40,694 bases of DNA from Firmicutes bacterium UBA2058 (lineage in GTDB: Bacteria > Bacillota > Clostridia > Tissierellales > Sedimentibacteraceae), in NCBI GenBank assembly GCA_002332905.1, contig DDAM01000044.1:1-40694 (forward strand), read 5' to 3'. Both the position numbers and the translations under genes were made by a program. A model generated the notes under the pieces. The model was not told where the DNA came from. It searched no databases and worked only from the letters and a program-made list of their open reading frames with translations. Positions 1-7,756 of the stretch are shown piece after piece (within the stretch, counting starts at the first letter, position 1; each line of letters opens with the position of its first letter).

Positions 1-129
1 CAGAATTTTGCTGCCGACTTCTTTCAGATTCCACCTCACGATGGACACCCTTGTCTTAAGCTAATGGTTGGCGCTATCAGCCTCCATATCGAACTTTCAC
101 CGACTAGTTTGAGCCCATGCTGGGCGCAC
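1..129 (-). mobile_element. 5' end of a group II intron (class C-like), cut by window edge
   Basis: Read on the minus strand, the segment begins GTGCGCCCAGCATGGG at 129 and continues with GTCGGTGAAAGTTCG, TTAGCTTAAG, CAAGGGTGTCC, GTGAGGTGGAATCTGAAAG and AAGTCGGCAGCAAA. This series matches, from memory, the 5' half of domain I of bacterial group IIC introns such as the Oceanobacillus iheyensis intron (GUGUGCCCGGCAUGGG, CAAGGGUGUCC, GGAAUCUGAAGGAAG). The GUGCG 5' boundary falls 3 nt after the U-run of a terminator hairpin (132-161), which is the known target preference of class C introns. The rest of the ribozyme and any maturase gene would lie left of position 1. No coding sequence is claimed here. 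Confidence 0.85.
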
Positions 130-131
130 AT

Positions 132-161
132 AAAAAAAACACAAAGCAATATTTGTGTTTT
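132..161 (-). terminator. Intrinsic terminator of the amidohydrolase gene; intron target
   Basis: Minus-strand hairpin with a perfect 10-bp stem (AAAACACAAA paired with TTTGTGTTTT, plus-strand arms 136-145 and 152-161), a 6-nt loop and an 8-U tract. It lies 20 nt after the amidohydrolase stop. The group II intron starts immediately downstream. Confidence 0.85.
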
Positions 162-180
162 CTTATTGTTTATTAAATTT

Positions 181-1791
181 CTAATTGTCAAATACTATTT
201 TTCCACCTTTAACAGTCATTACACAATTTATGTTCTTTATTTTATCTTTTTTAACTTCAAATATGTTATCTGAAAGCACTGTAAAGTCTGCAAGTTTTCC
301 TGCTTCAAGGCTTCCCTTAATATTTTCCTCATATGATGCGTATGCGCTGTTTATGGTATAGGCTCTTATAGATTCTTCAACTGTTAAGTGTTGTTCTGAT
401 AAAAATCCATCTTCTGGCTTACCCTCTAGGTCTTTTCTTGTTACTGCACAATAGATGTTTTCATAAGGATTTGGAGTTTCTACAGGACTGTCAGTTCCAA
501 ATGTCAATACTACACCACCATCATTTAAGGTTTTCCAATTGTATGAATATTTAGTGCGTTCCTTTCCTACTCTTTTTTCAACCACCTTAGAATCAGAAGC
601 AACAAAAATAGGCTGAATGTATGCTAATATATTGTTTTCTTTAATTTTTTCAAGTGCTTCCATTGATGTAATCTGACAATGAACAATACCATGTCGAACT
701 TTATGTTCCGGATATTTTTTCATAGCTTTTTCAAAGCTTTTTATAGCCATATCTATTGTTTTATCTCCAATAGCATGTATAACTACTGCTACATCATTTA
801 CATGGGCTAAATCAACTATTTTATCAAGTTCATCTTGTGTAAATAAGGCTATACCAGTTTCGGTTGAATTTTCATATGGCTTATTCATAGCTGCGGTTTG
901 ACCTCCAAGAGAGCCATCACCTAATAGCTTTATAGAACCTAGCTTAAAATTTTCACTTCCAATATACTTGTTAAATCCAACATCAAAATAATTTCTTGCT
1001 TCATCGAAGCAGGTAATTCTACTTTGTATATATACACGTACACTTAATTTACCTTCCATATCAAGTTCTTTATATATATCAAGCATTTCTAGTCCACCAT
1101 TGTCTTTTCCTAAATCATCAGTATGTATACCAGTTATGCCATATGAGGATAGCTTTTCTAGTCCTTTTAAAACTAATTCTTTTTTATATCCTCTAGTAGC
1201 CTTTGGTATATATCTTTCTACTAAATTAGATGCATTTTCTCTTAGAATTCCAGTAGTATCACCATCTACTACATCAACTTCTCCGCCTTCGATTACAGTG
1301 TTTTTCGTGATTCCAGCTAACTCTAAAGCTTTTGAATTACATGTTGATATATGAAAGCACGCTCTTCTAAATACAATAGGAATATCTCTTGATATTTTGT
1401 CTAAATCATACTTAGTGAGCATTCTCTTGCAATCAAAATTTTCTTGATTCCATCCAAAGCCAACAAGCCATTTTTTTGGATCAACGTGATTATCCATTAT
1501 AAATTTTTTAGAAACTTCTATAACTTCATTAATTGATTTACAACCTGAAAGGTTTACCTGACTTAGACTATTTCCATATGCTAATAAATGTATATGGCTA
1601 TCTATAAAACCCGGCACTACAGTTTTTTTATTTAAATCTATTATACCGTCTGCCATATGCTCATACTTCTCAATATCCTTATTAGAGCCAATAAATTTAA
1701 TTTTGTCACCTTCAATATACATTGCCTCAGCGACTGTATTGTTTTTATCTGCAGTATAAATATTTCCATTATAAAATATCCTATTTGTCAT
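181..1791 (-). CDS. Amidohydrolase family 3 (YtcJ-like) metal-dependent hydrolase
   Basis: A 536-residue enzyme of the amidohydrolase-3 (YtcJ) group, cytoplasmic, with unknown substrate. These proteins are TIM-barrel metalloenzymes that hydrolyse C-N bonds. The N-terminal beta-sandwich part (residues 1-60) leads into the metal motif GFIDSHIHLL, with the HxH near 66-68. Later come a HAIGD motif in the barrel (about residue 340) and TFGTDSPVETPNP with the catalytic Asp (about 430). The C-terminal GSLEAGKLADFTVL closes the beta-sandwich. I chose the ATG at 1791 because CGGAGGTAATT precedes it with ideal spacing; an in-frame ATG 33 nt upstream would overlap the PHP gene. It starts 11 nt after the PHP stop, so the two are probably cotranscribed. 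Length is normal for the family. Confidence 0.88.
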   Translation of the reverse strand: MTNRIFYNGNIYTADKNNTVAEAMYIEGDKIKFIGSNKDIEKYEHMADGIIDLNKKTVVPGFIDSHIHLLAYGNSLSQVNLSGCKSINEVIEVSKKFIMDNHVDPKKWLVGFGWNQENFDCKRMLTKYDLDKISRDIPIVFRRACFHISTCNSKALELAGITKNTVIEGGEVDVVDGDTTGILRENASNLVERYIPKATRGYKKELVLKGLEKLSSYGITGIHTDDLGKDNGGLEMLDIYKELDMEGKLSVRVYIQSRITCFDEARNYFDVGFNKYIGSENFKLGSIKLLGDGSLGGQTAAMNKPYENSTETGIALFTQDELDKIVDLAHVNDVAVVIHAIGDKTIDMAIKSFEKAMKKYPEHKVRHGIVHCQITSMEALEKIKENNILAYIQPIFVASDSKVVEKRVGKERTKYSYNWKTLNDGGVVLTFGTDSPVETPNPYENIYCAVTRKDLEGKPEDGFLSEQHLTVEESIRAYTINSAYASYEENIKGSLEAGKLADFTVLSDNIFEVKKDKIKNINCVMTVKGGKIVFDN

Positions 1792-1802
1792 AATTACCTC
1801 CG

Positions 1803-2645
1803 TTACAAAACTATTTTTTGCCACCCAGTTTTAGTTAAATATACTAGATTCTCAATTTTTAATTCTTTAGCCAATTCATACATTTCATCAAATTTACATG
1901 CTATATTATCGTTCAAATGTGCATCTGAATTAATGGTGATTGGAATTTGCCTGCTATTTATTTCTTCTAAAATCCATCTTGATGGATACTGTTCTGTCAT
2001 GTATCCTCTTGCTATGGCACCGGTATTTATTTCTATTACAGAATCTGAATCTTTTATTATATCAAGACATTTACATACTGAATCTTTATACCAATCTTCA
2101 TTTTCATTAAATAATAAATTATTTTTATTATTTTTCTTAACCAAATCCATATGGCCAACAACAGTAGGTTTATATTTTTCTACCATTTTTGATAAGTGAT
2201 AATAATAGTCAGATATTGCTTTTTTTACATCACCATCATAAGATGAGTTAATTCCGGATAATAACTTATCATAGGAGCCATCGACCGTCCAAGGCCTGCC
2301 ATCATCAAACCTACCTAAATAATGAATTGACCCTATAGTATAATCTAATTGCTTTAATATACTTTTATCAATATGATCAAATTCAGTATCTATGAAATAA
2401 TCTAATTCCATGCCTAAAAGAACATCTATTTTATCCGTATATTTTTCCTTTAATGCATTTATTTCATCTATATAAGTTTGAATTTTATCATCATCAACCG
2501 CCCATTTCACATCAAAAGGAAGTGGTCCATGTGTTGAAATTCCTATAGTTTTCATACCTTTATTTATTGCCGCTAATACCATTTCTTCTGGTGTGTTATT
2601 TCCATCACAGTAATTAGTATGTGTGTGAATTGTTGAATAATACAT
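1803..2645 (-). CDS. PHP-domain phosphoesterase, histidinol-phosphatase-like
   Basis: A 280-residue PHP (polymerase and histidinol phosphatase) metallo-phosphoesterase resembling HisJ/YcdX proteins. Metal ligands are visible in order: TIHTHTNYCDG at the very N-terminus, GISTHG near 45, GMELDYF near 90, GSIHYL near 115, GHMDLV near 180, EINTGA near 220 and NSDAHL near 250. No other his genes are nearby, so a role in histidine synthesis is unproved; a general phosphatase is as likely. Start choice is awkward. The ATG at 2645 puts HTH at residues 7-9, as usual for the family, but its AGAGGGGG lies 13 nt upstream. An ATG at 2657 is only 1 nt from that Shine-Dalgarno. The start region carries the repeated leader described in the findings. 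Confidence 0.85.
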   Translation of the reverse strand: MYYSTIHTHTNYCDGNNTPEEMVLAAINKGMKTIGISTHGPLPFDVKWAVDDDKIQTYIDEINALKEKYTDKIDVLLGMELDYFIDTEFDHIDKSILKQLDYTIGSIHYLGRFDDGRPWTVDGSYDKLLSGINSSYDGDVKKAISDYYYHLSKMVEKYKPTVVGHMDLVKKNNKNNLLFNENEDWYKDSVCKCLDIIKDSDSVIEINTGAIARGYMTEQYPSRWILEEINSRQIPITINSDAHLNDNIACKFDEMYELAKELKIENLVYLTKTGWQKIVL

Positions 2646-2690
2646 ATTTATGTCCATGCCCCCTCTTGTATAAAATTCCATAAAAAAATA
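2646..2690 (-). promoter_or_regulatory. Start-proximal leader repeat (L1 class) before the PHP gene
   Basis: The minus strand reads ATGGAATTTTATACAAG, 7 further bases, then ATGGACATAAATATG. It keeps the fixed-spacing pattern shared with the leaders of the permease, ricT, holB and mfd: an upstream in-frame ATG, TTTTRTRCAA, 8 nt, ATGG, then the gene ATG. This copy is diverged (TATACAA for TGTGCAA). A separate GGAGGAAGG lies further upstream near 2707. Confidence 0.5.
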
Positions 2691-2836
2691 TCATCTCTTT
2701 TAACCTTCCTCCATTATATAAATATTAAATGTCAATAATTAGTTAAATTATATAATACATATGTAGAATAGTAAAGTATTCACTTTTAATAATTGTTTGC
2801 GTATATTAATTAATAAAAAGAAATTTGGAGGTAAAT

Positions 2837-3100
2837 ATGAGCTTGTTTTATAATTTTGATAACATATATAACAAAGAGGATAGTGTAGCACTATTTGATT
2901 ATACTGCAAAAACTGTATCTAAAAATTTAACAAAATCAGGTTGCTCTAATGTGGATTGTTTCGAGGGTATGATGAATCCAACTAGTGAAGCAAACTGCAT
3001 GGATTATAGCCAATGTTTACAATATTTTAATACACTACCTATAGTAAACTGTGTAGATAACGTACCAGTGCCATATTTTTTAGCTGCAGAAACGGAGTAA
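2837..3100 (+). CDS. Small cysteine-containing protein of unknown function
   Basis: An 87-residue protein I do not recognise. It is acidic and polar, with no signal peptide or membrane segment. It has five cysteines in a spaced pattern (GCSNVDC, NCMDYSQC, NCVDN), which could bind metal or form disulphides, for example in a spore coat or envelope. The ATG at 2837 follows TTTGGAGGTAAAT, an excellent ribosome binding site; an in-frame TTG upstream is part of that site and is not the start. It is one of only two plus-strand genes and is divergent from the PHP gene. Its stop codon is followed after one base by the terminal repeat of the 3102-3813 palindromic block. A TATAAT near 2749 may be its -10 element. 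Confidence 0.7.
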   Translation: MSLFYNFDNIYNKEDSVALFDYTAKTVSKNLTKSGCSNVDCFEGMMNPTSEANCMDYSQCLQYFNTLPIVNCVDNVPVPYFLAAETE

Positions 3101-3101
3101 A

Positions 3102-3430
3102 TAAGAATTTAGTTGAGTAACTTTTAATAAAGTATGCTGTTAAAAAGCTTAGCAGGCGGTAAATTGCTTCAACCTACTGTGATGTAAAGCAAAGTATAGG
3201 AAGGTATATAAAAAACGTTTCTGTTTCCGTAATTCGGTTTCCCTTTGATTTTATAAGGAAGGGAAATCCTCATTAAGTCACAGCAACGTTTTTTATATAC
3301 CTTCCTATTCATAGCGACGAAAAAACCAGAAAAATAAAAAAGGATTTTTCTTGTTTTTTCTGCATTACTGGTATGTTTGCCTGCTAAGCTTTTTAAGACG
3401 CAATGTGTGCTACAAGCTTAACTATAAAAA
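3102..3430 (-). repeat. Structured palindromic repeat family A, copy A1' (reverse orientation)
   Basis: An inner element of 257 bp (3140-3396) is bounded by perfect 18-bp inverted repeats (3140-3157 and 3379-3396; core AAGCTTAGCAGGC). Inside is a perfect 24-bp stem (3196-3219 with 3285-3308). It closes on an internal multi-stem region containing the family-invariant GACTTAATGAGG and CCGAATTACGGAAACAG. A second hairpin (3318-3359) has GAAAAAAC/GTTTTTTC ends. The outermost 20 bp (3102-3121) match 3794-3813 in inverted orientation at 19 of 20 positions. No open reading frame is apparent in it. Confidence 0.85.
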
Positions 3431-3526
3431 TTACTAGTAAAATTTAAAAACCAATACTTCTTTTTACAAGAAAAATCATATTATATTCTTATGAAAATAT
3501 TATATTACGAAAAAACAAATAAATTT

Positions 3527-3813
3527 TGCAGACCGTCACGCCAAAATTGCAGACATTCAAAGAAAAATCCTTTTATTTTTCTTTGAATGTCGGTTGCTAC
3601 AAATAGTGAATAAAATAAAAAACGTTGCTGTGACTTAATGAGAGCTTCCCCTCCTTACAAAAATCGAGGGAAGTCGAATTACGGAAACAGAAACGTTTTT
3701 TATTTTGTTCGCTTTACTTTGATTCACAGTACAGTGTAACGGAGAAGTTAACTTGTCTGCTATACTCTGTAACAATATTTTTTACTTTCATCAGTTACTC
3801 TACTAAATTCTTA
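3527..3813 (+). repeat. Structured palindromic repeat family A, copy A1 (forward orientation)
   Basis: Hairpin at 3552-3591 (GACATTC paired with GAATGTC around a shared AAAGAAAAAT/ATTTTTCTTT core). The short GCTACAAATAGT hairpin follows. The long stem is near 3609-3626 with 3690-3710; it encloses GACTTAATGAG, the CTTCCC/GGGAAG stem and TCGAATTACGGAAACAG. The right end is the 20-bp terminal repeat, which includes the stop codon of the permease gene (3811-3813). Together with A1' it forms a 0.7-kb inverted pair. Confidence 0.85.
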
Positions 3814-4920
3814 TTTACCTATTATACTGAAAATTGTTAATACGATTAAAAAAATTATATTATAGCTTGTGAATACTATCATGTATTTGCCCTTTTTTGC
3901 CTCTTTTTCCTTGCTGTAAATTTTAAACGAGATTACACTTGCCAAAGAAGCAATTAATGTGCCTAGACCCCCAATATTAACTCCTAATAATATTTCTTTT
4001 GCACTATTAGTAAAGTTAGATAATAACATTGCAGCAGGAACATTGCTTATGACTTGACTTAAAGCTATAGACACTATAAGTTCTTTATTTTTTAATATGT
4101 CAGCAAATACTACTTTCAGACTATCAATATTTGAAATATTTCCTACAAAAACAAAAAATCCTACAAATGTTATGAGCAGTGAATAATCAACATCTTTAAA
4201 CAGTTTTTTATCAAGTACAAAAACTGATATAATCACAATTGCTAATACAAGTTGATATGAAATTATATTAAATACACTTAATACAGTTATAATAAATAAT
4301 ATAAAGTATATTATAGATTTGAATTTATTATGTACTTGAATCGATTTTATTACATCAATCTTTAAACTTTCTTTTTTAACCAAAAATACGCATAGAAATA
4401 ATATCACTCCACTTAATGCTACCATTGGTAAAGTAGTTGAAAAAAAGTCTATTGTACTTAGATTATAAAACGAAAATAGGTATAAATTTTGTGGATTGCC
4501 AACGGGAGTTAATGAACTCCCTAAGTTAGCAGATATAGTTTGCAGCACTATAAACAAAATAGAATATTTCATTTTATCGCACATTTTAAGTATAGTTAAT
4601 GTAAGCGGAACAAAAGTAATAAGGGCTACATCATTTGTTATAATCATTGCAGATATAAATGTTAAAAAAATTATGATTATGTATATTTCTCTTAAACTAT
4701 TGGCTTTACTCAATAGCTTTTGCGAAATTATATCAAGTATATTCATCTTAATAAATCCACTTACAAGAATCATGAGACAAAATAAGCAAACCAAAACCTT
4801 AAAATCTATATATTCTATATATTGTAAAGATGGACTTACGAAAAAACTTGATATTATTGCAAGTAATACGGATATAACTAATACAGTTTCATTTTTTATG
4901 AAGTAAATTATTTTTTGCAT
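3811..4920 (-). CDS. SLC13/ArsB-type (ion transporter superfamily) permease
   Basis: A 369-residue integral membrane protein with about ten hydrophobic segments, resembling the ArsB/NhaD/citrate-sodium (ion transporter) superfamily. Family-like features are the TNDVALITFVPLTLTIL segment (about residues 98-115) and SSLTPVGNPQNLYLF (about 141-156). The latter is the conserved hairpin seen in anion permeases of this group. A second half repeat carries SQVISNVPAAMLLSNF (about 290). The substrate (dicarboxylate, arsenite or another anion) cannot be told from sequence. The start is uncertain: the ATG at 4920 has AAAGGAG 13 nt upstream, while the ATG at 4929 is one base from it. The upstream region carries an L1 leader. 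The stop codon lies inside the terminal repeat of the adjacent repeat block. Confidence 0.8.
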   Translation of the reverse strand: MQKIIYFIKNETVLVISVLLAIISSFFVSPSLQYIEYIDFKVLVCLFCLMILVSGFIKMNILDIISQKLLSKANSLREIYIIIIFLTFISAMIITNDVALITFVPLTLTILKMCDKMKYSILFIVLQTISANLGSSLTPVGNPQNLYLFSFYNLSTIDFFSTTLPMVALSGVILFLCVFLVKKESLKIDVIKSIQVHNKFKSIIYFILFIITVLSVFNIISYQLVLAIVIISVFVLDKKLFKDVDYSLLITFVGFFVFVGNISNIDSLKVVFADILKNKELIVSIALSQVISNVPAAMLLSNFTNSAKEILLGVNIGGLGTLIASLASVISFKIYSKEKEAKKGKYMIVFTSYNIIFLIVLTIFSIIGK

Positions 4921-4980
4921 CTTTATAACCATTCTCCTTTTTGTAGAAAATACCACGAAATATTAAGTATAGACCTCGGT
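4921..4980 (-). promoter_or_regulatory. Start-proximal leader repeat (L1 class) before the permease gene
   Basis: The minus strand reads ACCGAGGTCTATAC, then GTGGTATTTTCTACAAAAAGGAGAATGG and the gene ATG. It shares the CGAG-TCTAT block with the mfd and ricT leaders. It also keeps the exact TTTTnnnCAA-N8-ATGG spacing. In-frame codons from the GTG give V-V-F-S-T-K-R-R-M-V-I-K-M. Confidence 0.55.
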
Positions 4981-5021
4981 AGCTACTTTTGAACCATTAA
5001 CCATTCTAAATATCTATCGAT

Positions 5022-5052
5022 ATTATAGCATACAATGTTAAAAAATAGTCAA
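5022..5052 (-). promoter_or_regulatory. Possible sigma-A promoter for the permease gene
   Basis: Minus-strand TTGACT (5047-5052) and TATAAT (5022-5027) are separated by 19 bp. The -10 is perfect and the spacer is slightly long. The site lies just after the ferredoxin terminator and before the permease leader. Confidence 0.45.
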
Positions 5053-5083
5053 AAAAAAACCGTCCAATAAGACGATTTTTTTG
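5050..5083 (-). terminator. Intrinsic terminator after the ferredoxin gene
   Basis: The minus strand forms AAATCGTC-loop-GACGGTTT followed by a run of U. The A-run on the other arm means it could work in both directions. It lies about 30 nt downstream of the ferredoxin stop. Confidence 0.75.
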
Positions 5084-5111
5084 ATATTAACATTTTATAA
5101 TATAACTATAA

Positions 5112-5282
5112 TTATTCTTGTGTTGGTGCTTCCACAGGACATACACTAGCACATGCTCCACAGTCTATGCAAGCCGCAGCATCAATTTCATATCTATCTT
5201 CACCTGCACTAATTGCTCCAACTGGACATTCTGGTTCACAAGCTCCACAGCTAATGCATGCTTCTGTTATTTTATAAGCCAT
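5112..5282 (-). CDS. 2[4Fe-4S] clostridial-type ferredoxin
   Basis: A 56-residue electron carrier with two classic 4Fe-4S motifs. The first is CISCGACEPECP (Cys 9, 12, 15, 19) and the second CIDCGACASVCP (Cys 38, 41, 44, 48). Such ferredoxins pass low-potential electrons between oxidoreductases and hydrogenases in the cytoplasm of anaerobes. The protein begins MAYKITEACISCG, typical of clostridial ferredoxins. The ATG at 5282 has GGGAGGTGAATTTGA before it. It has its own terminator and is probably monocistronic. Length and motif spacing are exactly those of the family. Confidence 0.95.
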   Translation of the reverse strand: MAYKITEACISCGACEPECPVGAISAGEDRYEIDAAACIDCGACASVCPVEAPTQE

Positions 5283-5375
5283 TCAAATTCACCTCCCAAA
5301 TTAACTAAATCCATTCTACCATTAAAGCGATAGTTTTTAAAGTCTTTTTTTTATAATTTTTAAAATTTATGTTAA

Positions 5376-6260
5376 TTAATCTTCTAACTCTTTTAGTAAT
5401 GCAAAATCAATTTCTTCGACCTGTAAATTCTTAACTGCTGCTGCTTCTATCACAATAAGTTTTGAACCTTCAATATCAACAATTTCCTCAGTTCCATCAT
5501 CTTTTCTCAATTTTACTCTTGCTGTTTTAAATAATGGATTAATGTCTATTACTACACCTGTGCGTTGTGTATCTTTATCTTCTACTCTATCGCCTACATC
5601 AGGTAATTCCTTCATGTTTTCCTCATATACCTGATGCTCATAATTTAAGCAACACATAAGTCTTGAACAAATTCCTGATATTTTGCTAGGATTAAGAGAT
5701 AATTTTTGTTCCTTTGCCATTTTTATTGATACAGGATAAAATTCACCTAAATAAGATGAACAACACATAGGTCTGCCGCATGGGCCTAGACCACCAAGCA
5801 TTTTAGCTTCATCTCTTACACCTATTTGTCTTAGTTCTATCCTAGTTCTAAATACAGAAGCTAAATCTTTTACAAGTTCTCTAAAGTCAACTCTGCCTTC
5901 TGCTGTAAAGTAAAATATAACTTTATTATTGTCAAATGTATATTCTATATCTACAAGTTTCATATTTAAGTTATGCTCATTTATTTTCTTTAAGCAAATT
6001 TCATATGACTCTTGCTCTTTTCTTTTATTTTCTGCATTTTTTGCTTTATCTTCATTTGTAGCAATTCTTAAAACCTTTTTTAATGGTGATATGATTTCTT
6101 CTTCCTTTATAAACTTCGGTCCAGTTACTACTTCCCCAAATTCAATACCACGCACTGTTTCAACAATTACACTATCTCCTTTTTTTATCCACTTTTTTTC
6201 AGGATCAAAAAAATATATCTTTCCAGCGGGTTTAAATCTTACTCCTACTACCTTTATCAT
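5376..6260 (-). CDS. ricT: PSP1-family protein RicT (YaaT)
   Basis: A 294-residue PSP1-domain protein. In Bacillus, RicT (YaaT) works with RicA and RicF in a complex that binds iron-sulphur clusters, promotes RNase Y-dependent mRNA maturation and affects sporulation and competence. It begins MIKVVGVRFKPAGKIYFFDP, as RicT proteins do. The conserved cysteine cluster is present: GPCGRPMCCSSYLGEF (about residues 160-175) and CSRLMCCLNYEHQ (about 197-209). The start at 6260 fits the family; its only Shine-Dalgarno (AAAGGA) is 13 nt away, and an L1 leader lies just upstream. It follows holB, matching the Bacillus order holB-ricT. Confidence 0.9.
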   Translation of the reverse strand: MIKVVGVRFKPAGKIYFFDPEKKWIKKGDSVIVETVRGIEFGEVVTGPKFIKEEEIISPLKKVLRIATNEDKAKNAENKRKEQESYEICLKKINEHNLNMKLVDIEYTFDNNKVIFYFTAEGRVDFRELVKDLASVFRTRIELRQIGVRDEAKMLGGLGPCGRPMCCSSYLGEFYPVSIKMAKEQKLSLNPSKISGICSRLMCCLNYEHQVYEENMKELPDVGDRVEDKDTQRTGVVIDINPLFKTARVKLRKDDGTEEIVDIEGSKLIVIEAAAVKNLQVEEIDFALLKELED

Positions 6261-6322
6261 TAATATGCCCATATCCTTTCTTGCACAAAAGTCCATAAAA
6301 ACTTATGCATGAACTCGGTGCA
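6261..6322 (-). promoter_or_regulatory. Start-proximal leader repeat (L1 class) before ricT
   Basis: The minus strand carries CCGAGTTCATGCATAAG, a short loop, then ATGGACTTTTGTGCAAG, 7 nt and ATGGGCATATTAATG. TGCATAAGT can pair imperfectly with ACTTTTGTGCA to form a hairpin. It aligns closely with the mfd leader over about 40 nt, including loop bases. Confidence 0.6.
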
Positions 6323-6332
6323 TATTTTATCA

Positions 6333-7337
6333 TTATTTATAATTTCCTTCAACCTTAACTTCCTCCTGAAGTTTTATCAACATATTATCAATTATAAGCT
6401 TATAATTTACATTATTTTTAATATCATTACTTGCATTTTGTAAGTATTTGATAAGCTTATCAATATTTTGTGTTTTAATCATTTTGGAATGGCGGTCTAA
6501 TAAATCCATGTAATCAATATTTATAATCAAATCACTGATTCCATATTTTTTAAAATAAATGTCTCTTAGCCACACCATTAGTATTTCTATTAATTCATCT
6601 ATATTATCTTTGTTTTCATCAAAGTATTCTTCATATTCATATATTATATTTCTATCGGTATCTAAAATTTTATCATAAATTTTTATTATTTCAGATCTAC
6701 GTTTTAAAATATCATTTTCATCAAGTGCTATTTTTTCAGCATTAATTAACACACCTTGTGAGTAATAAGCTATAAGCTTAGCAGTATTACTATCTAAACT
6801 AAACTTATCTTTTATATAACTAGCTATTATACTATTGTCTATTCTCTTAAATTTAATAATTTGGCATCTAGAGGAAATTGTTGGAAGTAATAAATTAGAG
6901 TTTTCTGTAAGTAGTATTATTATTGTATTACCAATGGGTTCCTCTAATGTTTTTAAAAATGTGTTTGCAGCTTGAGGAGTCATATCCTCACTATTTTTTA
7001 TTATATAAATCTTTCTTTCGCTTTCGTATGGTTTTTGATTTATAGATTCAATAAGCTCATCAATAACTTCTCTTTTAATGTTCTTATCAGTCGTAGATAT
7101 GATATGCAGGTCAGGATGATTCATAGTGTTAACTTTTATACAAGAGCTACATTTGTTGCATGGCTCCTCGTTGAAGTTTTCACACAACAATGATTGTGCA
7201 AATAACAATGCCATATTGTATTTACCAATACCTTTATTTCCTTCAAAAATATATCCATGAGATACATTATTATCTCTTATGGACTTCTTAAGGTACTCTT
7301 TTATTTCGTCCTGACCTACAAATTCATTAAAAAGCAT
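6333..7337 (-). CDS. holB: DNA polymerase III delta' subunit
   Basis: A 334-residue clamp-loader subunit (delta prime), part of the complex that loads the beta clamp. N-terminal AAA+ features: FVGQDEIKEYL, a P-loop GNKGIGKYNMA (about 33-43) and a zinc-type motif CNKCSSC (Cys near 61-67) after CENFNEEP. The sequence FLKTLEEP follows, and the SRC motif appears in SSRCQIIKF. The C-terminal collar part is diverged, as usual. The ATG at 7337 is preceded by ATGGAGGTAAAC, so translation starts there and not at the upstream in-frame ATG. It sits between darA and ricT as in Bacillus, though yaaR is missing. Confidence 0.92.
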   Translation of the reverse strand: MLFNEFVGQDEIKEYLKKSIRDNNVSHGYIFEGNKGIGKYNMALLFAQSLLCENFNEEPCNKCSSCIKVNTMNHPDLHIISTTDKNIKREVIDELIESINQKPYESERKIYIIKNSEDMTPQAANTFLKTLEEPIGNTIIILLTENSNLLLPTISSRCQIIKFKRIDNSIIASYIKDKFSLDSNTAKLIAYYSQGVLINAEKIALDENDILKRRSEIIKIYDKILDTDRNIIYEYEEYFDENKDNIDELIEILMVWLRDIYFKKYGISDLIINIDYMDLLDRHSKMIKTQNIDKLIKYLQNASNDIKNNVNYKLIIDNMLIKLQEEVKVEGNYK

Positions 7338-7376
7338 GTTTACCTCCATGCAATTACTTGCACAAAATGTCATTAT
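7338..7376 (-). promoter_or_regulatory. Start-proximal leader repeat (L1 class) before holB
   Basis: The minus strand reads ATGACATTTTGTGCAAG, 7 nt, then ATGGAGGTAAACATG. This is the L1 copy in which the segment after ATGG holds a perfect Shine-Dalgarno (GGAGG). The upstream ATG is in frame with holB (M-T-F-C-A-S-N-C-M-E-V-N-M). Confidence 0.6.
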
Positions 7377-7394
7377 CTTTCACCCTTACCTCTA

Positions 7395-7727
7395 TTAGAT
7401 TTTTTCAAATCTATCTACACCAGTTACAAATACAACTGCTCCTCCTACAGTTACTTCAATTGTGTGAGGCAAATATCCACCAACTGTACAGCATGTACTT
7501 GGAGGCATAGCTGCAGTAATTTTTTTCTTTGTCTTACAAATCTTTTTGATTACCTCTAATACGTCATCTACCTTTTCTTCATCTACACCAATTAATAATG
7601 TTGTATTACCAGAACTTAAAAATCCACCTGTAGATGCTAATTTTGTTGAAGAGAAACCATTCTCTCTTAAAGATGAAATTAATTTGTTTACATCCTCATT
7701 TTGTACAATTGCAATAATAAGTTTCAT
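7395..7727 (-). CDS. darA: Cyclic di-AMP receptor DarA (PII-like, YaaQ)
   Basis: A 110-residue PII-like protein of the DUF970 family. DarA/PstA binds cyclic di-AMP as a trimer and is thought to signal to unidentified partners in the cytoplasm. It begins MKLIIAIVQNEDVNKLI. It keeps the ligand-region features GFSSTKLASTGGFLSSGNTTLLIG (about 24-47) and the C-terminal GGAVVFV strand. The start at 7727 is supported by AAGGAGGACTTGACT; the in-frame TTG 6 nt earlier lies inside the spacer. It lies between tmk and holB, the same order as Bacillus tmk-darA-yaaR-holB. A 22-bp tandem repeat fills the gap to tmk. Confidence 0.93.
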   Translation of the reverse strand: MKLIIAIVQNEDVNKLISSLRENGFSSTKLASTGGFLSSGNTTLLIGVDEEKVDDVLEVIKKICKTKKKITAAMPPSTCCTVGGYLPHTIEVTVGGAVVFVTGVDRFEKI

Positions 7728-7756
7728 AGTCAAGTCCTCCTTTTAATTAAATTATA

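Noticed and set aside
64..273. Open frame on the plus strand at the left edge
   Set aside because: It reads antisense through the group II intron end, the terminator and the end of the amidohydrolase gene; no ribosome binding site and no protein-like composition.
1657..2199. Long plus-strand frame opposite the amidohydrolase and PHP genes
   Set aside because: Antisense shadow of two clear enzyme genes; product is low-complexity and has no recognisable motif.
3102..3813. Insertion sequence or transposon
   Set aside because: Terminal inverted repeats are present, but there is no transposase frame in the block or in the other copies; I call it a non-autonomous repeat instead.
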